The notes beneath the pieces are model-generated. The model was not told the origin of the DNA and made no database searches. It was given only the letters and a program-made list of their open reading frames with translations. Shown here in pieces: positions 25,567-34,790 of a DNA stretch of 64,000 nucleotides. Position numbers and translations under genes: made by a program. The first letter of the stretch is position 1. Each line of letters opens with the position of its first letter. Source of the DNA: Janthinobacterium sp. (GTDB lineage Bacteria; Pseudomonadota; Gammaproteobacteria; Burkholderiales; Burkholderiaceae_D); NCBI RefSeq assembly GCF_009923995.1, contig NZ_RFSK01000018.1, positions 30,337 to 94,336 on the forward strand. The letters run 5' to 3'.

Positions 25567-26772
25567 TTATACGCGTTCAATCACCACGGCGATCCCCTGC
25601 CCCACGCCGATGCACATGGTGCACAGCGCATAGCGCCCGCCCGTGCGTTCCAGCTGGTTCAGCGCGGCCATCACCAGGCGCGCGCCCGATGCGCCCAGCG
25701 GGTGGCCGATGGCGATCGCGCCGCCATTCGGGTTCACGTGGGCGGCATCGTCGGCCAGGCCCAGGTCGCGCGTAACGGCCAGCGCCTGCGCGGCAAACGC
25801 CTCATTGAGTTCGATGACGTCCATCTGCTCGATGGTAAGACCCGTCTGCGCCAGCACCTTGCGCGAGGCCGGTGACGGGCCAAAGCCCATGATGCGCGGT
25901 GCCAGGCCGGCCGTGGCCATGCCCAGTACTTTCGCGCGGGCCTTCAATCTGTATTTTTCCACGGCGGCGGCGGATGCCAGCAAAATCGCGCAGGCGCCAT
26001 CGTTCAGGCCCGAGGCATTGCCGGCCGTGACGCTGCCATCCGGCTTGACTACACCTTTGAGCTTGGCCAGCATCTCCAGCGAAGTGTCGGGACGCGGATG
26101 TTCGTCGCTGGTGACCATCTTCGGATCACCCTTCTTCTGCGGCACGGCGACGGGCACGATTTCGCGCTCGAACACGCCGGCAGCATGGGCGGCGGCCCAG
26201 CGCTGCTGGCTGCGCAGGGCGAGCGCATCCTGGTCGGCGCGGCTGATGCCAAATTCCACGGCCACGTTTTCCGCCGTCTCCGGCATGGTGTCGATGCCGT
26301 ACTGCGCCTTCATCTTGCCGTTCACGAAGCGCCAGCCCAGGGTCGTGTCCTCGATTTTCGCCGCGCGCGAGAAGGCACTGTCAGCCTTGCCCATGACGAA
26401 AGGCGCGCGCGTCATGCTTTCCACGCCGCCGGCAATGATCAGTTCCGCCTCGCCCGCCTTGATGGAGCGGGCCGCCATGCCGACGGCGTCCAGGCTGGAG
26501 CCGCACAGGCGGTTGATGGTGTTGCCCGGCACGGCCGCCGGCAAGCCGGCCAGCAGCGCGGCCATGCGGCCCACGTTGCGGTTGTCCTCGCCCGCCTGGT
26601 TGGCGCAACCGTAGAACACGTCGTCAATGGCGGACCAGTCGACGGACGGGTTGCGCGCGATCAGGGCGGCGATCGGCAGCGCGCCCAGGTCGTCGGCACG
26701 CACGCTGGAAAGGGCGCCGCCATAGCGGCCGAAGGGAGTGCGCACGGCGTCACAGATAAAAGCTTCGTTCAT
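25567..26772 (-). CDS. paaJ: 3-oxoadipyl-CoA / 3-oxo-5,6-dehydrosuberyl-CoA thiolase
   Basis: A 401-aa type II thiolase. The nucleophilic Cys90 lies in NTINRLCGSS, His in GHPLGASGAR, and the second Cys in MCIGVGQG. The N-terminal ICDAVRTPFGRYGGAL and the length match PaaJ/PcaF, which cleaves 3-oxoadipyl-CoA to succinyl-CoA and acetyl-CoA and also works one round earlier in the phenylacetate pathway. PaaJ and PcaF cannot be separated by sequence alone, but the paa context favours paaJ. It lies 28 nt after paaK in the same transcript. Confidence 0.95.
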   Translation of the reverse strand: MNEAFICDAVRTPFGRYGGALSSVRADDLGALPIAALIARNPSVDWSAIDDVFYGCANQAGEDNRNVGRMAALLAGLPAAVPGNTINRLCGSSLDAVGMAARSIKAGEAELIIAGGVESMTRAPFVMGKADSAFSRAAKIEDTTLGWRFVNGKMKAQYGIDTMPETAENVAVEFGISRADQDALALRSQQRWAAAHAAGVFEREIVPVAVPQKKGDPKMVTSDEHPRPDTSLEMLAKLKGVVKPDGSVTAGNASGLNDGACAILLASAAAVEKYRLKARAKVLGMATAGLAPRIMGFGPSPASRKVLAQTGLTIEQMDVIELNEAFAAQALAVTRDLGLADDAAHVNPNGGAIAIGHPLGASGARLVMAALNQLERTGGRYALCTMCIGVGQGIAVVIERV

Positions 26773-26800
26773 GGTGGTCCTTATTCTGTATGGTCGTCTA

Positions 26801-28132
26801 TCAGGAGAAGATCTTCGGGCGTTGGTCGATCACGCGGCGGGCCTTGCCCGTCAGCGTGCGTTCGATGCCGGAAGCGGCCACCAGGCGCACGCGCGTGCTC
26901 ACGCCCACGTGGGTCTTGATGCGGTGTTCCAGTTCGCGGGCCAAGGCGTCCGTCTCGCTGGCCGAGATGGTGGATGTCAGGTCGATGCGCAGTTCGGCCA
27001 CCACTTCGAGCTTGTCAAGGTGGCCGTCGCGTGTGACCACCAGCTGGTATTGCGGCGACAGGCGCGGCATCTTGAGGATCAGTTCCTCGATCTGCGTGGG
27101 GAAGACGTTCACGCCGCGGATGATCAGCATGTCGTCCGAGCGGCCCGTGATCTTGCCGATGCGGCGCATCGAACGCGAGGTCGGCGGCAGCAAGCGGGTC
27201 AGGTCGCGCGTGCGGTAACGGATGATGGGCAGCGCCTCTTTCGACAGCGAGGTAAACACCAGTTCGCCCTCTGCGCCGTCCGGCAGCACTTCGCCCGTTT
27301 CCGGATCGATGATCTCCGGGTAGAAATGGTCTTCCCAGATGACGGGACCGTCCTTGCTCTCGATGCATTCAGACGCGACGCCAGGGCCCATTACTTCGGA
27401 CAGGCCGTAGATATCGACGGCGTCGATGCCGGCACGCGCCTCGATTTCCGAGCGCATCGCATCCGTCCACGGCTCGGCGCCGAAGATACCCACCTTCAGC
27501 GACGACTCGGCAGGGTCCAGGCCCTGGCGCGTGAATTCCTCGATGATGTTGAGCATGTAGGACGGCGTGACCATGATGATCGATGGCTTGAAATCCTGGA
27601 TCAGCTGCACCTGCTTTTCCGTCTGCCCGCCGGACATGGGGATGACCGTGCACCCCAGGCGCTCGGCGCCGTAATGCGCGCCCAGGCCGCCCGTGAACAG
27701 GCCGTAGCCGTAGGAGATATGCACCATGTCGCCCGCGCGGCCGCCGCCGGCGCGGATCGAGCGCGCCACCACGTTGGCCCAGGTGTCGATGTCGTTCTGC
27801 GTGTAGCCGACCACCGTGGCCTTGCCCGTGGTGCCGCTCGACGCGTGGATGCGCACCACCTGCTCGCGCGGCACGGCGAACAGGCCGAAGGGATAATTGT
27901 CGCGCAAGACTTTTTTATCGGTGAACGGGAATTTCGCCAGGTCGGCCAGCGACTTCAGGTCGTCCGGATGCACGCCCGCCGCATCAAAGGCGGCGCGGTA
28001 ATGGGGCACGTTGTCATACGCGTGCTTGAGCGTCCATTTCATGCGTTCGAGCTGCAGCGCCTGCAGTTCATCCTTGCTGGCGCGTTCGATCGGCTCCAGG
28101 TCATTCGGGGCGGGATAGCGTTGGACCATCAT
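26801..28132 (-). CDS. paaK: Phenylacetate-CoA ligase
   Basis: The 443-aa adenylate-forming enzyme activates phenylacetate with ATP and CoA, the entry step of the pathway. The phosphate loop HASSGTTGKATVVGYT, the YGYGLFTGGLGAHYG region and the Asp-containing DIYGLSEVMGPG motif are all present, along with the C-terminal lid (GVNVFPTQIEELIL). Two adjacent ATGs open the gene; the second (28129) is better spaced from the GGAG. It sits between paaI and paaJ with short gaps on both sides. Confidence 0.97.
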   Translation of the reverse strand: MMVQRYPAPNDLEPIERASKDELQALQLERMKWTLKHAYDNVPHYRAAFDAAGVHPDDLKSLADLAKFPFTDKKVLRDNYPFGLFAVPREQVVRIHASSGTTGKATVVGYTQNDIDTWANVVARSIRAGGGRAGDMVHISYGYGLFTGGLGAHYGAERLGCTVIPMSGGQTEKQVQLIQDFKPSIIMVTPSYMLNIIEEFTRQGLDPAESSLKVGIFGAEPWTDAMRSEIEARAGIDAVDIYGLSEVMGPGVASECIESKDGPVIWEDHFYPEIIDPETGEVLPDGAEGELVFTSLSKEALPIIRYRTRDLTRLLPPTSRSMRRIGKITGRSDDMLIIRGVNVFPTQIEELILKMPRLSPQYQLVVTRDGHLDKLEVVAELRIDLTSTISASETDALARELEHRIKTHVGVSTRVRLVAASGIERTLTGKARRVIDQRPKIFS

Positions 28133-28197
28133 TGTCTCCTAATCGGTTCTTTAACTTTTCAAATCAGCTGCGGCAGTTCAACACTGCTCTTGTCACT

Positions 28198-28644
28198 TCA
28201 AGCGCTAATGACTTCTCCCGCCACGCGGATCGACTTGCCGCGGAAGAGCGCGATGGCGCGGCCTTCCTGGTTGCTGACCTTGACGTCGTAGACGCCGCTC
28301 TTGCCAGCCAGCGCCTGCTCGACGGCGTACGCCGTCAGTACGTCGCCTTCGCGGCCCGGCGCCAGGTAATCGATGGTGCAGCCGGCGCCCACGGTGTTCA
28401 GGTTGTAGCTGTTGCAGGCAAAGGCAAAGGCGCTGTCGGCCAGAGCGAAGATGAAACCACCGTGGCAGGTCTGGTGGCCGTTGAGCATATCGGCGCGCAC
28501 CGTCATGGTCATGCGCGCATGGCCGGGGCCCACTTCGGCCAGGGCGATGCCCATGGCGGCAGTGGCGTTATCGCGCGACAGCATGGAGGCGGCGGCGGCT
28601 TCGGCCAAGGCCTGGGCTGCGTGGATAGAGTCTTCCTTATGCAT
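28198..28644 (-). CDS. paaI: PaaI: hydroxyphenylacetyl-CoA thioesterase
   Basis: The ORF track begins at 28710, but ATG 28644 (MHKEDSIHAA) fits the family and overlaps the paaH stop by 8 nt, giving 148 aa. It is a hot-dog fold thioesterase with the motif NGHQTCHGGFIFALADSAFA containing the catalytic Asp. PaaI clears stalled aryl-CoA thioesters and frees CoA in the cytoplasm. A thioesterase of this length in a paa operon is diagnostic. Confidence 0.95.
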   Translation of the reverse strand: MHKEDSIHAAQALAEAAAASMLSRDNATAAMGIALAEVGPGHARMTMTVRADMLNGHQTCHGGFIFALADSAFAFACNSYNLNTVGAGCTIDYLAPGREGDVLTAYAVEQALAGKSGVYDVKVSNQEGRAIALFRGKSIRVAGEVISA

Positions 28645-30202
28645 GAAACGGTGCTCCATTGGCGAGTTTGCGGCGCAGCAGCGGCGAGACGCGGTAACGG
28701 TCTTCGCCATAGCCCAACGCCAGGTGCTGCAGTACGGTCACGATGTGGGCGATACCTACCTGGTCGGCCCAGGCCAGCGGCCCGCGCGGATAATTGACGC
28801 CCTTCTGCATGGCGATATCCACGGCGGCCACCGTGCACACGCCCTGGTTGACGGCGTCGGCCGCTTCGTTGGCCAGCATGGCCACCGTGCGCATGACGGC
28901 CAGGCCCGGCACGTCGTCCAGGCGCGTGACGATGAAGCCGGCCGCCTGGAACAGGCCCACGACGGCTGCGTAGGCGGCATCGCTGCACTGGTCGGCGCGC
29001 GCTACGGCGATGCGCCTGGCACCGGCGTAGTCGAGCGCCAGATCGAACAGCACCGTGTCCGGATGCTGGTTGTCGTGCGCGCGCTGGGTGGCGCTGCGGC
29101 CATCGGTCAGATAAATCGCGGCGCCGTTGCAATGCAGGGCCGGCGCCTCGTCATGCGCCTGGCCCTCCTGCGTGACGCGGCGGCTGACCGTGATGCCCGC
29201 CTGTTCCAGGCGCTGCACCAGACTGCGGATGATGCCGCTGTGGCCACGGCCATCGCCGCCGATGGCAGCCGACAGGGCGACGAATTCCGGCTTCGGCTGC
29301 GCGCCTTCCGCCTGCGCCACGGGTGCAGACGCGCCTTCGCCATACTGGTAAAAGCCGCGGCCCGATTTGCGGCCCAGGAAACCGGCGTTGACCATTTCCT
29401 GCTGCAGCACGGACGGCGTGAAGCGCGGGTCGTTGAAATAGGCGCCGAACACGGACTGGGTGACGGAGAAATTGACGTCGTGGCCGATCAAGTCCATCAG
29501 CTCGAAAGGGCCCATGCGGAAACCGCCCGCTTCGCGCAGCACGGCATCGATGGTGGCGGCATCGCCCGCCTGTTCGTTCAGCAAGCGCCAGCCTTCCGCG
29601 TAGAACGGACGGGCAACGCGGTTGACGATGAAGCCCGGCGTCGATTTCGCATGCACGGGACTCTTGACCCAGGCGATAGAGGTGTCGTACACGGTGGCGG
29701 CAACTTGTTCACTGGTAGCCAGACCGCTGATCACTTCCACCAGCGCCATCAAGGGCACGGGATTAAAGAAGTGCATGCCGACCAGGCGTTCCGGGCGGCG
29801 CAGCTTGGCGGCGATGGCCGTGACGGAAATCGACGAGGTATTCGTCGCCAGGATGCAGTCGTCACCGACCAAGGCTTCGAGTTCGGCGAACAGGCCGCGC
29901 TTGACGTCGAGGTTTTCCACGATGGCCTCCACCACCAGGGCAGAGTCGCTCACGTCGGCCAGGCTGCCGGCCGCCTGCAGGCGTACCGTGGCGGCCGCCG
30001 CTTCGTCCGGTGTCATGCGGCCCTTTTCGGCCAGCTTCGCGTACATCTTGCCGATATCAAGCAAAGCCTTGCTGACCGCTTCCGCCCGCGTGTCGTACAG
30101 TTTCACGCGGTAGCCGGCCGCTGCCGCCACCTGCGCGATGCCGGCACCCATGGCGCCGCTGCCGATGACGGCGACGATACTGTTGTTGTCCAGAGCTGCC
30201 AT
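28637..30202 (-). CDS. paaH: PaaH: 3-hydroxyacyl-CoA dehydrogenase of the phenylacetate pathway
   Basis: A 521-aa NAD-dependent dehydrogenase with a Rossmann motif near the N-terminus (VIGSGAMGAGIAQV). The NAD-domain HFFNPVPLMALVEV follows with the catalytic His. The C-terminal part contains two copies of the helical 3HCDH domain (LIGHDVNFSVTQS ... and NYPRGPLAWADQVG). It oxidises 3-hydroxyadipyl-CoA. The length is slightly greater than the E. coli enzyme (475 aa) but usual for the duplicated-domain type in Burkholderiales. It abuts paaG with a 1-nt gap. Confidence 0.95.
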   Translation of the reverse strand: MAALDNNSIVAVIGSGAMGAGIAQVAAAAGYRVKLYDTRAEAVSKALLDIGKMYAKLAEKGRMTPDEAAAATVRLQAAGSLADVSDSALVVEAIVENLDVKRGLFAELEALVGDDCILATNTSSISVTAIAAKLRRPERLVGMHFFNPVPLMALVEVISGLATSEQVAATVYDTSIAWVKSPVHAKSTPGFIVNRVARPFYAEGWRLLNEQAGDAATIDAVLREAGGFRMGPFELMDLIGHDVNFSVTQSVFGAYFNDPRFTPSVLQQEMVNAGFLGRKSGRGFYQYGEGASAPVAQAEGAQPKPEFVALSAAIGGDGRGHSGIIRSLVQRLEQAGITVSRRVTQEGQAHDEAPALHCNGAAIYLTDGRSATQRAHDNQHPDTVLFDLALDYAGARRIAVARADQCSDAAYAAVVGLFQAAGFIVTRLDDVPGLAVMRTVAMLANEAADAVNQGVCTVAAVDIAMQKGVNYPRGPLAWADQVGIAHIVTVLQHLALGYGEDRYRVSPLLRRKLANGAPFHA

Positions 30203-30203
30203 A

Positions 30204-30995
30204 TCAATGTCCCTTGAATTGCGGTGCGCGCTTTTCCATGAAGGCAGCCACGCCTTCGCGGTAATCGTCGCTGTTACCGAGATCGCTCATCATGCGCGCT
30301 TCCAGCGCCAGCTGCTGTGGCAGGGTATTGGCGCCGCTGGCTGCCAGCGCCTGCTTGGTGTAGGCAAGGCCCTTGGTTGGTGCGGTAGAAAAGTGCACGG
30401 CCAGCTTGCGCGCTTCCTGCGCCAGATCGGCGTCGTCCACGCATTTCCAGATCAGGCCCCAGTCTTCCGCCTTTTCTGCCGTGAGTTTTTCACCCAGCAT
30501 GGCCAGGCCCATGGCGCGCGCGGAACCGATCAGGCGTGGCAGGAAGAAGGTGCCGCCCGTGTCCGGAATCAGGCCCAGCTTGCAGAACACTTCCACGAAG
30601 CTGGCAGACTTGCCGGCGATGACGATGTCGCAGGCCAGCGCCAGGTTGGCGCCCGCGCCGGCAGCCACGCCATTGACGGCGCAGATCACGGGCATCGGCA
30701 AGGCCTTCAAGGCCAGCACCAGCGGCGCATAGTTCTTTTCCACCGACTCGCCCAGGTCCACGCCCTTGGAGCCTGGCTCCACGGCGCGGTCGGACAAGTC
30801 CTGGCCCGCGCAAAATCCGCGACCAGCGCCCGTCAGCACGAACACGCGCACGGTGCTGTCGGCATTGACTTTCGCAATCGCGTCGCGCACTTCCTCGTGC
30901 ATGGCTTGCGTGAAGCTATTGAGCTTGTCGGGACGGTTCAGGGTCAGGGTGGCGATGCCCTGCTCGATGGTGAAGAGGATATTCTGGTAGCTCAT
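30204..30995 (-). CDS. paaG: PaaG: ring-1,2-epoxyphenylacetyl-CoA isomerase
   Basis: A 263-aa crotonase-fold enzyme. The oxyanion-hole segments GAGRGFCAGQDLSDR and NGVAAGAGANLAL, and the KLGLIPDTGGTFFLPR motif, align with E. coli PaaG almost word for word. PaaG converts the epoxide to the oxepin-CoA and also shifts double bonds later in the pathway. It is the only crotonase in the cluster: no second hydratase equivalent to PaaF lies in this window. It is separated from paaE by a 74-nt spacer holding one copy of the GGGTCTGACCCC hairpin. Confidence 0.95.
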   Translation of the reverse strand: MSYQNILFTIEQGIATLTLNRPDKLNSFTQAMHEEVRDAIAKVNADSTVRVFVLTGAGRGFCAGQDLSDRAVEPGSKGVDLGESVEKNYAPLVLALKALPMPVICAVNGVAAGAGANLALACDIVIAGKSASFVEVFCKLGLIPDTGGTFFLPRLIGSARAMGLAMLGEKLTAEKAEDWGLIWKCVDDADLAQEARKLAVHFSTAPTKGLAYTKQALAASGANTLPQQLALEARMMSDLGNSDDYREGVAAFMEKRAPQFKGH

Positions 30996-31037
30996 GGCGT
31001 CTCGCTATTTTTATTTATTGGCCCGCAACGGAAATCT

Positions 31038-31064
31038 GGGGTCAGACCCGGCGGGTCTGACCCC
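31038..31064. repeat. Intergenic hairpin repeat, copy 2 (GGGGTCAGACCC/GGGTCTGACCCC)
   Basis: A perfect 12-bp stem, GGGGTCAGACCC (31038-31049) with GGGTCTGACCCC (31053-31064), around a 3-nt GGC loop. It lies in the paaE-paaG spacer, 6 nt after the paaE stop on the minus strand. A T-rich run follows only on the plus side (CTTTTATT, overlapping the paaE stop). The stem shares its arms with copy 3 and its outline with copy 1. Confidence 0.8.
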
Positions 31065-31069
31065 GGCTT

Positions 31070-32149
31070 TTATTCTGCCTGGTCGAAATCGACCACGACC
31101 TTGTCGGTCAGCGGGAAGCTCTGGCAACTGAGGACGAAACCGCGCGCCACTTCGTAGTCTTCCAGCGCGTAGTTGACGTCCATTTCGACCTTGCCGTCGA
31201 GGATCTTGCAGCGACAGGTGGAGCATACGCCGCCCTTGCACGAGTAGCGCATGTCGATGCCCTGCCGCAGGCCCGCGTCGAGGATGGATTCCTTGTCCTT
31301 GTCCATCGTGAAGGTGGTGTGGTTGCCGTCCAGGATGACGGTCACTTCCGTTTCCTGCACGGCATCCGCGGCCAGCTGGGCGCGCGGCTTGTGGGCATTT
31401 TTCGGGATGCTGGCGGCGAACAGCTCGATCTTGATGTTCTGCTTGGGCATGCCGGCCGCCTGCAGGGCAGCGGAGACGCCCAGCATCATGTCTTCCGGGC
31501 CGCAGATGAAGGCATTGTCGTAGTCTTCCACCTTGATCCAGTGCTGCAGGAACTGTTCGCATTTTTCTTGCGTGATGCGGCCGTTGAACAACTCGATATC
31601 CTGCTGCTCGCGGCTCATCACGTACACGAGGTTCAAGCGCTCCAGGTACACATCCTTCAAGTCCGTCAATTCTTCCTTGAAGATGACGGACGACGAGGCG
31701 CGGTTGCCATAGAACAGGGTGAAGCGGCTCAATGGTTCCGTCAGCAGGGTCGTCTTGATGATGGAGAGGATGGGCGTGATGCCGCTGCCGGCCGCGAAGG
31801 CCAGGTAGTGCTTGCGGTTGACGCAGTCCAGCGGCACGTTGAAGTGGCCCATGGGCGGCATGACGTCGATGGTGGCGCCAGCTTTCAGGGTGTCATTCGC
31901 CCAGGTGGAAAAGGCGCCGCCGGGGGTGCGCTTGATGGCCACGCGCAGGGTGCCGTCCTGCACTGCGGAACAGATGGAATACGAGCGGCGCACGTCTTCC
32001 GCATTGATATGGGCGCGCAGGGTCAGGTGCTGGCCCTGCTGGAAACGGAACTGCTGCTGCAGTTCGGCCGGCACGTCGAACGTGACGGCGATGGTGTCGC
32101 GCGTTTCGTTGCGCACGTTGGCCACGGACAGCGGATAAAATTTACTCAT
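31070..32149 (-). CDS. paaE: PaaE: reductase subunit of the phenylacetyl-CoA epoxidase
   Basis: A 359-aa flavoprotein reductase: an FAD-binding domain (RRSYSICSA), an NADPH-binding domain (AAGSGITPILSIIKTTL) and a C-terminal plant-type [2Fe-2S] ferredoxin domain with CKGGVCSTCRCKIL and a fourth Cys in LSCQSFP. It passes electrons from NADPH to the PaaAC diiron centre for ring epoxidation. It follows paaD by 40 nt. The ferredoxin cysteine spacing is complete, so the subunit should be functional. Confidence 0.96.
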   Translation of the reverse strand: MSKFYPLSVANVRNETRDTIAVTFDVPAELQQQFRFQQGQHLTLRAHINAEDVRRSYSICSAVQDGTLRVAIKRTPGGAFSTWANDTLKAGATIDVMPPMGHFNVPLDCVNRKHYLAFAAGSGITPILSIIKTTLLTEPLSRFTLFYGNRASSSVIFKEELTDLKDVYLERLNLVYVMSREQQDIELFNGRITQEKCEQFLQHWIKVEDYDNAFICGPEDMMLGVSAALQAAGMPKQNIKIELFAASIPKNAHKPRAQLAADAVQETEVTVILDGNHTTFTMDKDKESILDAGLRQGIDMRYSCKGGVCSTCRCKILDGKVEMDVNYALEDYEVARGFVLSCQSFPLTDKVVVDFDQAE

Positions 32150-32189
32150 GCTTCATCTCCAGTTTCTTCGGAACGTGTGCCTGGTTTTT

Positions 32190-32717
32190 TTAGTGGCACT
32201 TGAAGTAATCAAACGGTTCGCGGCAAGCCAGGCATTTGTACAGGGCCTTGCACGGCGTGGAGCCGAACTGGCTGGTCAGCTGCGTATGCGTCGAGCCGCA
32301 ATTCGGGCAGATCACGTCCAGTTTCGGCATGGCCTGACGCTTGACGCCGCCACGCAAACCGCTGATGTCGATCACCTGCTGCTGCGGCGGGGCGATGCCG
32401 TAGCCTTTCAGCTTGGCCTTGCCCGTCTCGCTCATCCAGTCCGTGGTCCAGGCGGGCGCCAGCTGGTTCACCAGCGTCACCTTCTCCACGCCATGGCTGC
32501 GCAAGGCATCCGTGACGGCGTCGGCGATCACCTGCATGGCCGGGCAGCCCGAGTACGTGGGCGTGATCGTCACGGTGCAGGCGTCGCCGCCGGTGACTTC
32601 GACGGCGCGCACGATGCCCAGGTCCACCACCGAAATGACGGGGATTTCCGGGTCGGGCACGTCGCCCAGCCAGGCCCAGACCTGGGCCGCGTCCAGCGCT
32701 GCCGTGGCCGTGTTCAT
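32190..32717 (-). CDS. paaD: PaaD: phenylacetyl-CoA epoxidase assembly protein
   Basis: The ORF track over-extends to 32981. The true start is ATG 32717, whose ATG overlaps the paaC stop (TAATG), giving 175 aa. The N-terminal MIP18/DUF59 domain (VPDPEIPVISVVDLGIV, TYSGCPAMQ) is followed by a C-terminal zinc-ribbon-like cluster with CPNCGS and CLAC. The MIP18 family helps mature iron or iron-sulfur sites, and PaaD is needed for epoxidase activity without being a catalytic subunit. Confidence 0.95.
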   Translation of the reverse strand: MNTATAALDAAQVWAWLGDVPDPEIPVISVVDLGIVRAVEVTGGDACTVTITPTYSGCPAMQVIADAVTDALRSHGVEKVTLVNQLAPAWTTDWMSETGKAKLKGYGIAPPQQQVIDISGLRGGVKRQAMPKLDVICPNCGSTHTQLTSQFGSTPCKALYKCLACREPFDYFKCH

Positions 32718-33469
32718 TACCACTCCGCCCCGGGATAGGCGCGCTGCAGGAACTGCATCTCGGCCAGGATGAAACCCAGGTGTTCCGTGTGCGTACCCTG
32801 CTTGCCGCCCTTTTGCATCCAGGCGTCGGGCGCCGGCATGGCGAGGGTGGCTTCGGCGAAGATCTCGGCCACGTGTTCCAGGAAAGCCTGGCGCAGGATA
32901 TCCGATGGGGGCGCGACACCCGCGGCGACCATGGCCTGGTCGACGGCGTCGTACTTGAACATCTCGCCCGTGTACATCCACAGCTTGTCGGCGGCGGCCT
33001 GCGTCTTGGCATGGCTTTCCGCCGTGCCGTCGCCAAGGCGCACGATCAGGTCACCGCTGCGGCGCAGGTGGTACGTCACTTCCTTGATCGATTTTTGCGC
33101 CACTTCGACGATGCGACCATCCGCCGATTTCGTCAGTTCCAGCAGCTGGAAGTAGTGCCAGCTGTCGAAGAAGAACTGGCGCATCATGGAGTCGGCGTAA
33201 TTGCCGTTCGGCTGCTCGACCAGCAGGCAATTCTTGAAATCGTGGGCGTCGCGCAAGAAGGCGATGTCGTCCTCGTCGCGGCCCGCGTTTTCCAGTTCGG
33301 CCGCATAGCTGAACCACAAACGCGTCTGGCCGAGCAGGTCCAGCGCCACGTTGGTCAGCGCCATGTCTTCTTCCAGCGCGGGACCCTTGCCGCACAGCTG
33401 CGACAGCTGCTGGCTGAGGATCAGGGCGTTGTCGCCCAGGCGCAGGAGGTAATTGACCTTGTCATCCAT
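32717..33469 (-). CDS. paaC: PaaC: structural subunit of the phenylacetyl-CoA epoxidase
   Basis: A 250-aa ferritin-like helical protein. The start is set to ATG 33469 (MDDKVNYLLRLGDNAL) because GGGAG lies 8 nt upstream and the E. coli protein begins at the same point; the ORF track starts 6 codons earlier. PaaC lacks a working diiron site and pairs with PaaA, forming the core of the PaaABCE multicomponent monooxygenase. Motifs such as ALDLLGQTRLWFSYAAEL match the family. Confidence 0.95.
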   Translation of the reverse strand: MDDKVNYLLRLGDNALILSQQLSQLCGKGPALEEDMALTNVALDLLGQTRLWFSYAAELENAGRDEDDIAFLRDAHDFKNCLLVEQPNGNYADSMMRQFFFDSWHYFQLLELTKSADGRIVEVAQKSIKEVTYHLRRSGDLIVRLGDGTAESHAKTQAAADKLWMYTGEMFKYDAVDQAMVAAGVAPPSDILRQAFLEHVAEIFAEATLAMPAPDAWMQKGGKQGTHTEHLGFILAEMQFLQRAYPGAEW

Positions 33470-33483
33470 TGCAGGCGCTCCCA

Positions 33484-33768
33484 TCACAGGTTCTTGACTT
33501 CTTCCGGCATCGGGAAGAAGGTGGGATGGCGGTACACCTTGCTGTTCGACGGTTCGAACAGGGCGCCCTTGTCGCCGGGGCTGCTGGCGACGATATCGGC
33601 CGCGCGCACCACCCAGATGCTCACGCCTTCATTGCGGCGCGTGTAGACGTCGCGCGCATGGTTGACCGCCATGGTGGCGTCGGAGGCGTGCAGGCTGCCC
33701 ACATGCTTGTGCGCCAGACCGTGCTGGCTGCGGATGAAAACTTCCCACAATGGCCATTCTTTGCTCAT
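33484..33768 (-). CDS. paaB: PaaB: small subunit of the phenylacetyl-CoA epoxidase
   Basis: The 94-aa protein starts at ATG 33768 (MSKEWPLWEVFIR), not at the ORF-track start 33864, which overlaps paaA. A GGGAG ribosome binding site precedes it. PaaB bridges PaaAC heterodimers in the epoxidase complex. The FIRSQHGLAHKHVGSLHA and FEPSNSKVYRHPTFF segments are highly conserved in the family. Confidence 0.96.
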   Translation of the reverse strand: MSKEWPLWEVFIRSQHGLAHKHVGSLHASDATMAVNHARDVYTRRNEGVSIWVVRAADIVASSPGDKGALFEPSNSKVYRHPTFFPMPEEVKNL

Positions 33769-33800
33769 GTTGTTCTCCCCTATCACTGTCTTTATCTGTT

Positions 33801-34790
33801 TTATGCTGCCGCTTTGACTGCGGCTTGCTTGTCGGCGTAGGCCACCAGGGCATCGCGGAACCATGCGCCGTCTTCATACGCTTTCACCCGCGTTTGCAGG
33901 CGCTCGCGGTTGCACGGGCCGTTGCCCTTCAGGACATTGTTGAACTCGGGCCAGTCGATCTCGCCGAATTCATAGTGGCCCGTTTCGGCATTGAATTTCA
34001 GGTCGGGATCGGGCACGGTCAGGCCCAGGTATTCGATTTGCGGCACGGTCTGGTCGACCATGCGCTGACGCAGTTCGTCGTTCGAAAACAGCTTGATGCG
34101 CCATTGCGCCGACTGGGCGCTGTTGACGGAAGCGGCGTCGGACGGACCGAACATCATCAGCGATGGCCACCACCAGCGGTTCAAGGCATCCTGCGCCATG
34201 GCTTTCTGCGCCGGCGTACCCTTGCACAGCGACATCATGATGTCGTAGCCCTGGCGCGCATGGAACGATTCTTCCTTGCAGACGCGGATCATGGCGCGCG
34301 CATACGGACCGTACGAGCAGCGGCACAGGGGAATCTGGTTGATGATGGCGGAACCGTCGACCAGCCAGCCGATGGCGCCCATGTCGGCCCACGACAGGGT
34401 GGGATAGTTGAAGATGCTGGAATATTTGGCTTTGCCAGAGTGCAAGGCGGCGAGCAAGTCGTCGCGCGAGACGCCCAGGGTTTCCGCGGCGCTATACAGG
34501 TACAGGCCATGGCCCGCTTCATCCTGGATCTTCGCCAGCAGGATCGATTTGCGTTTCAGGGTGGGGGCGCGCGTGACCCAATTACCTTCAGGCAACTGAC
34601 CGACGATTTCTGAGTGCGCGTGCTGCGAAATCTGGCGGATCAGGGTCTTGCGGTAGGCGTCCGGCATCCAGTCCTTGGCCTCGATCTTGATGCCTTCGTC
34701 GATGCGCGCCTGGAAAGCGCGTTCTTCCTGCCCCATGTCGTCGATGGAGCGGACATTTTTGAGGCCGGTTTCAACCATTTGTGCGTACAT
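33801..34790 (-). CDS. paaA: PaaA: catalytic diiron subunit of the phenylacetyl-CoA epoxidase
   Basis: A 329-aa ferritin-like oxygenase subunit. The diiron ligands are in [17 protein letters not shown] (Glu and ExxH) and in [13 protein letters not shown], giving the two EXXH-type pairs of this family. It inserts oxygen into phenylacetyl-CoA to give the 1,2-epoxide. It is the first gene of the long minus-strand paa cluster, facing paaX across a 266-bp divergent region, and is preceded by TGGGAGACAC with good spacing to the ATG. Confidence 0.97.
   Translation of the reverse strand: MYAQMVETGLKNVRSIDDMGQEERAFQARIDEGIKIEAKDWMPDAYRKTLIRQISQHAHSEIVGQLPEGNWVTRAPTLKRKSILLAKIQDEAGHGLYLYSAAETLGVSRDDLLAALHSGKAKYSSIFNYPTLSWADMGAIGWLVDGSAIINQIPLCRCSYGPYARAMIRVCKEESFHARQGYDIMMSLCKGTPAQKAMAQDALNRWWWPSLMMFGPSDAASVNSAQSAQWRIKLFSNDELRQRMVDQTVPQIEYLGLTVPDPDLKFNAETGHYEFGEIDWPEFNNVLKGNGPCNRERLQTRVKAYEDGAWFRDALVAYADKQAAVKAAA

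Noticed and set aside
26738-28291. 517-aa plus-strand ORF opposite paaK
   Set aside because: PaaK is certain from its adenylate-forming motifs. The opposing frame shows no motif or ribosome binding site.
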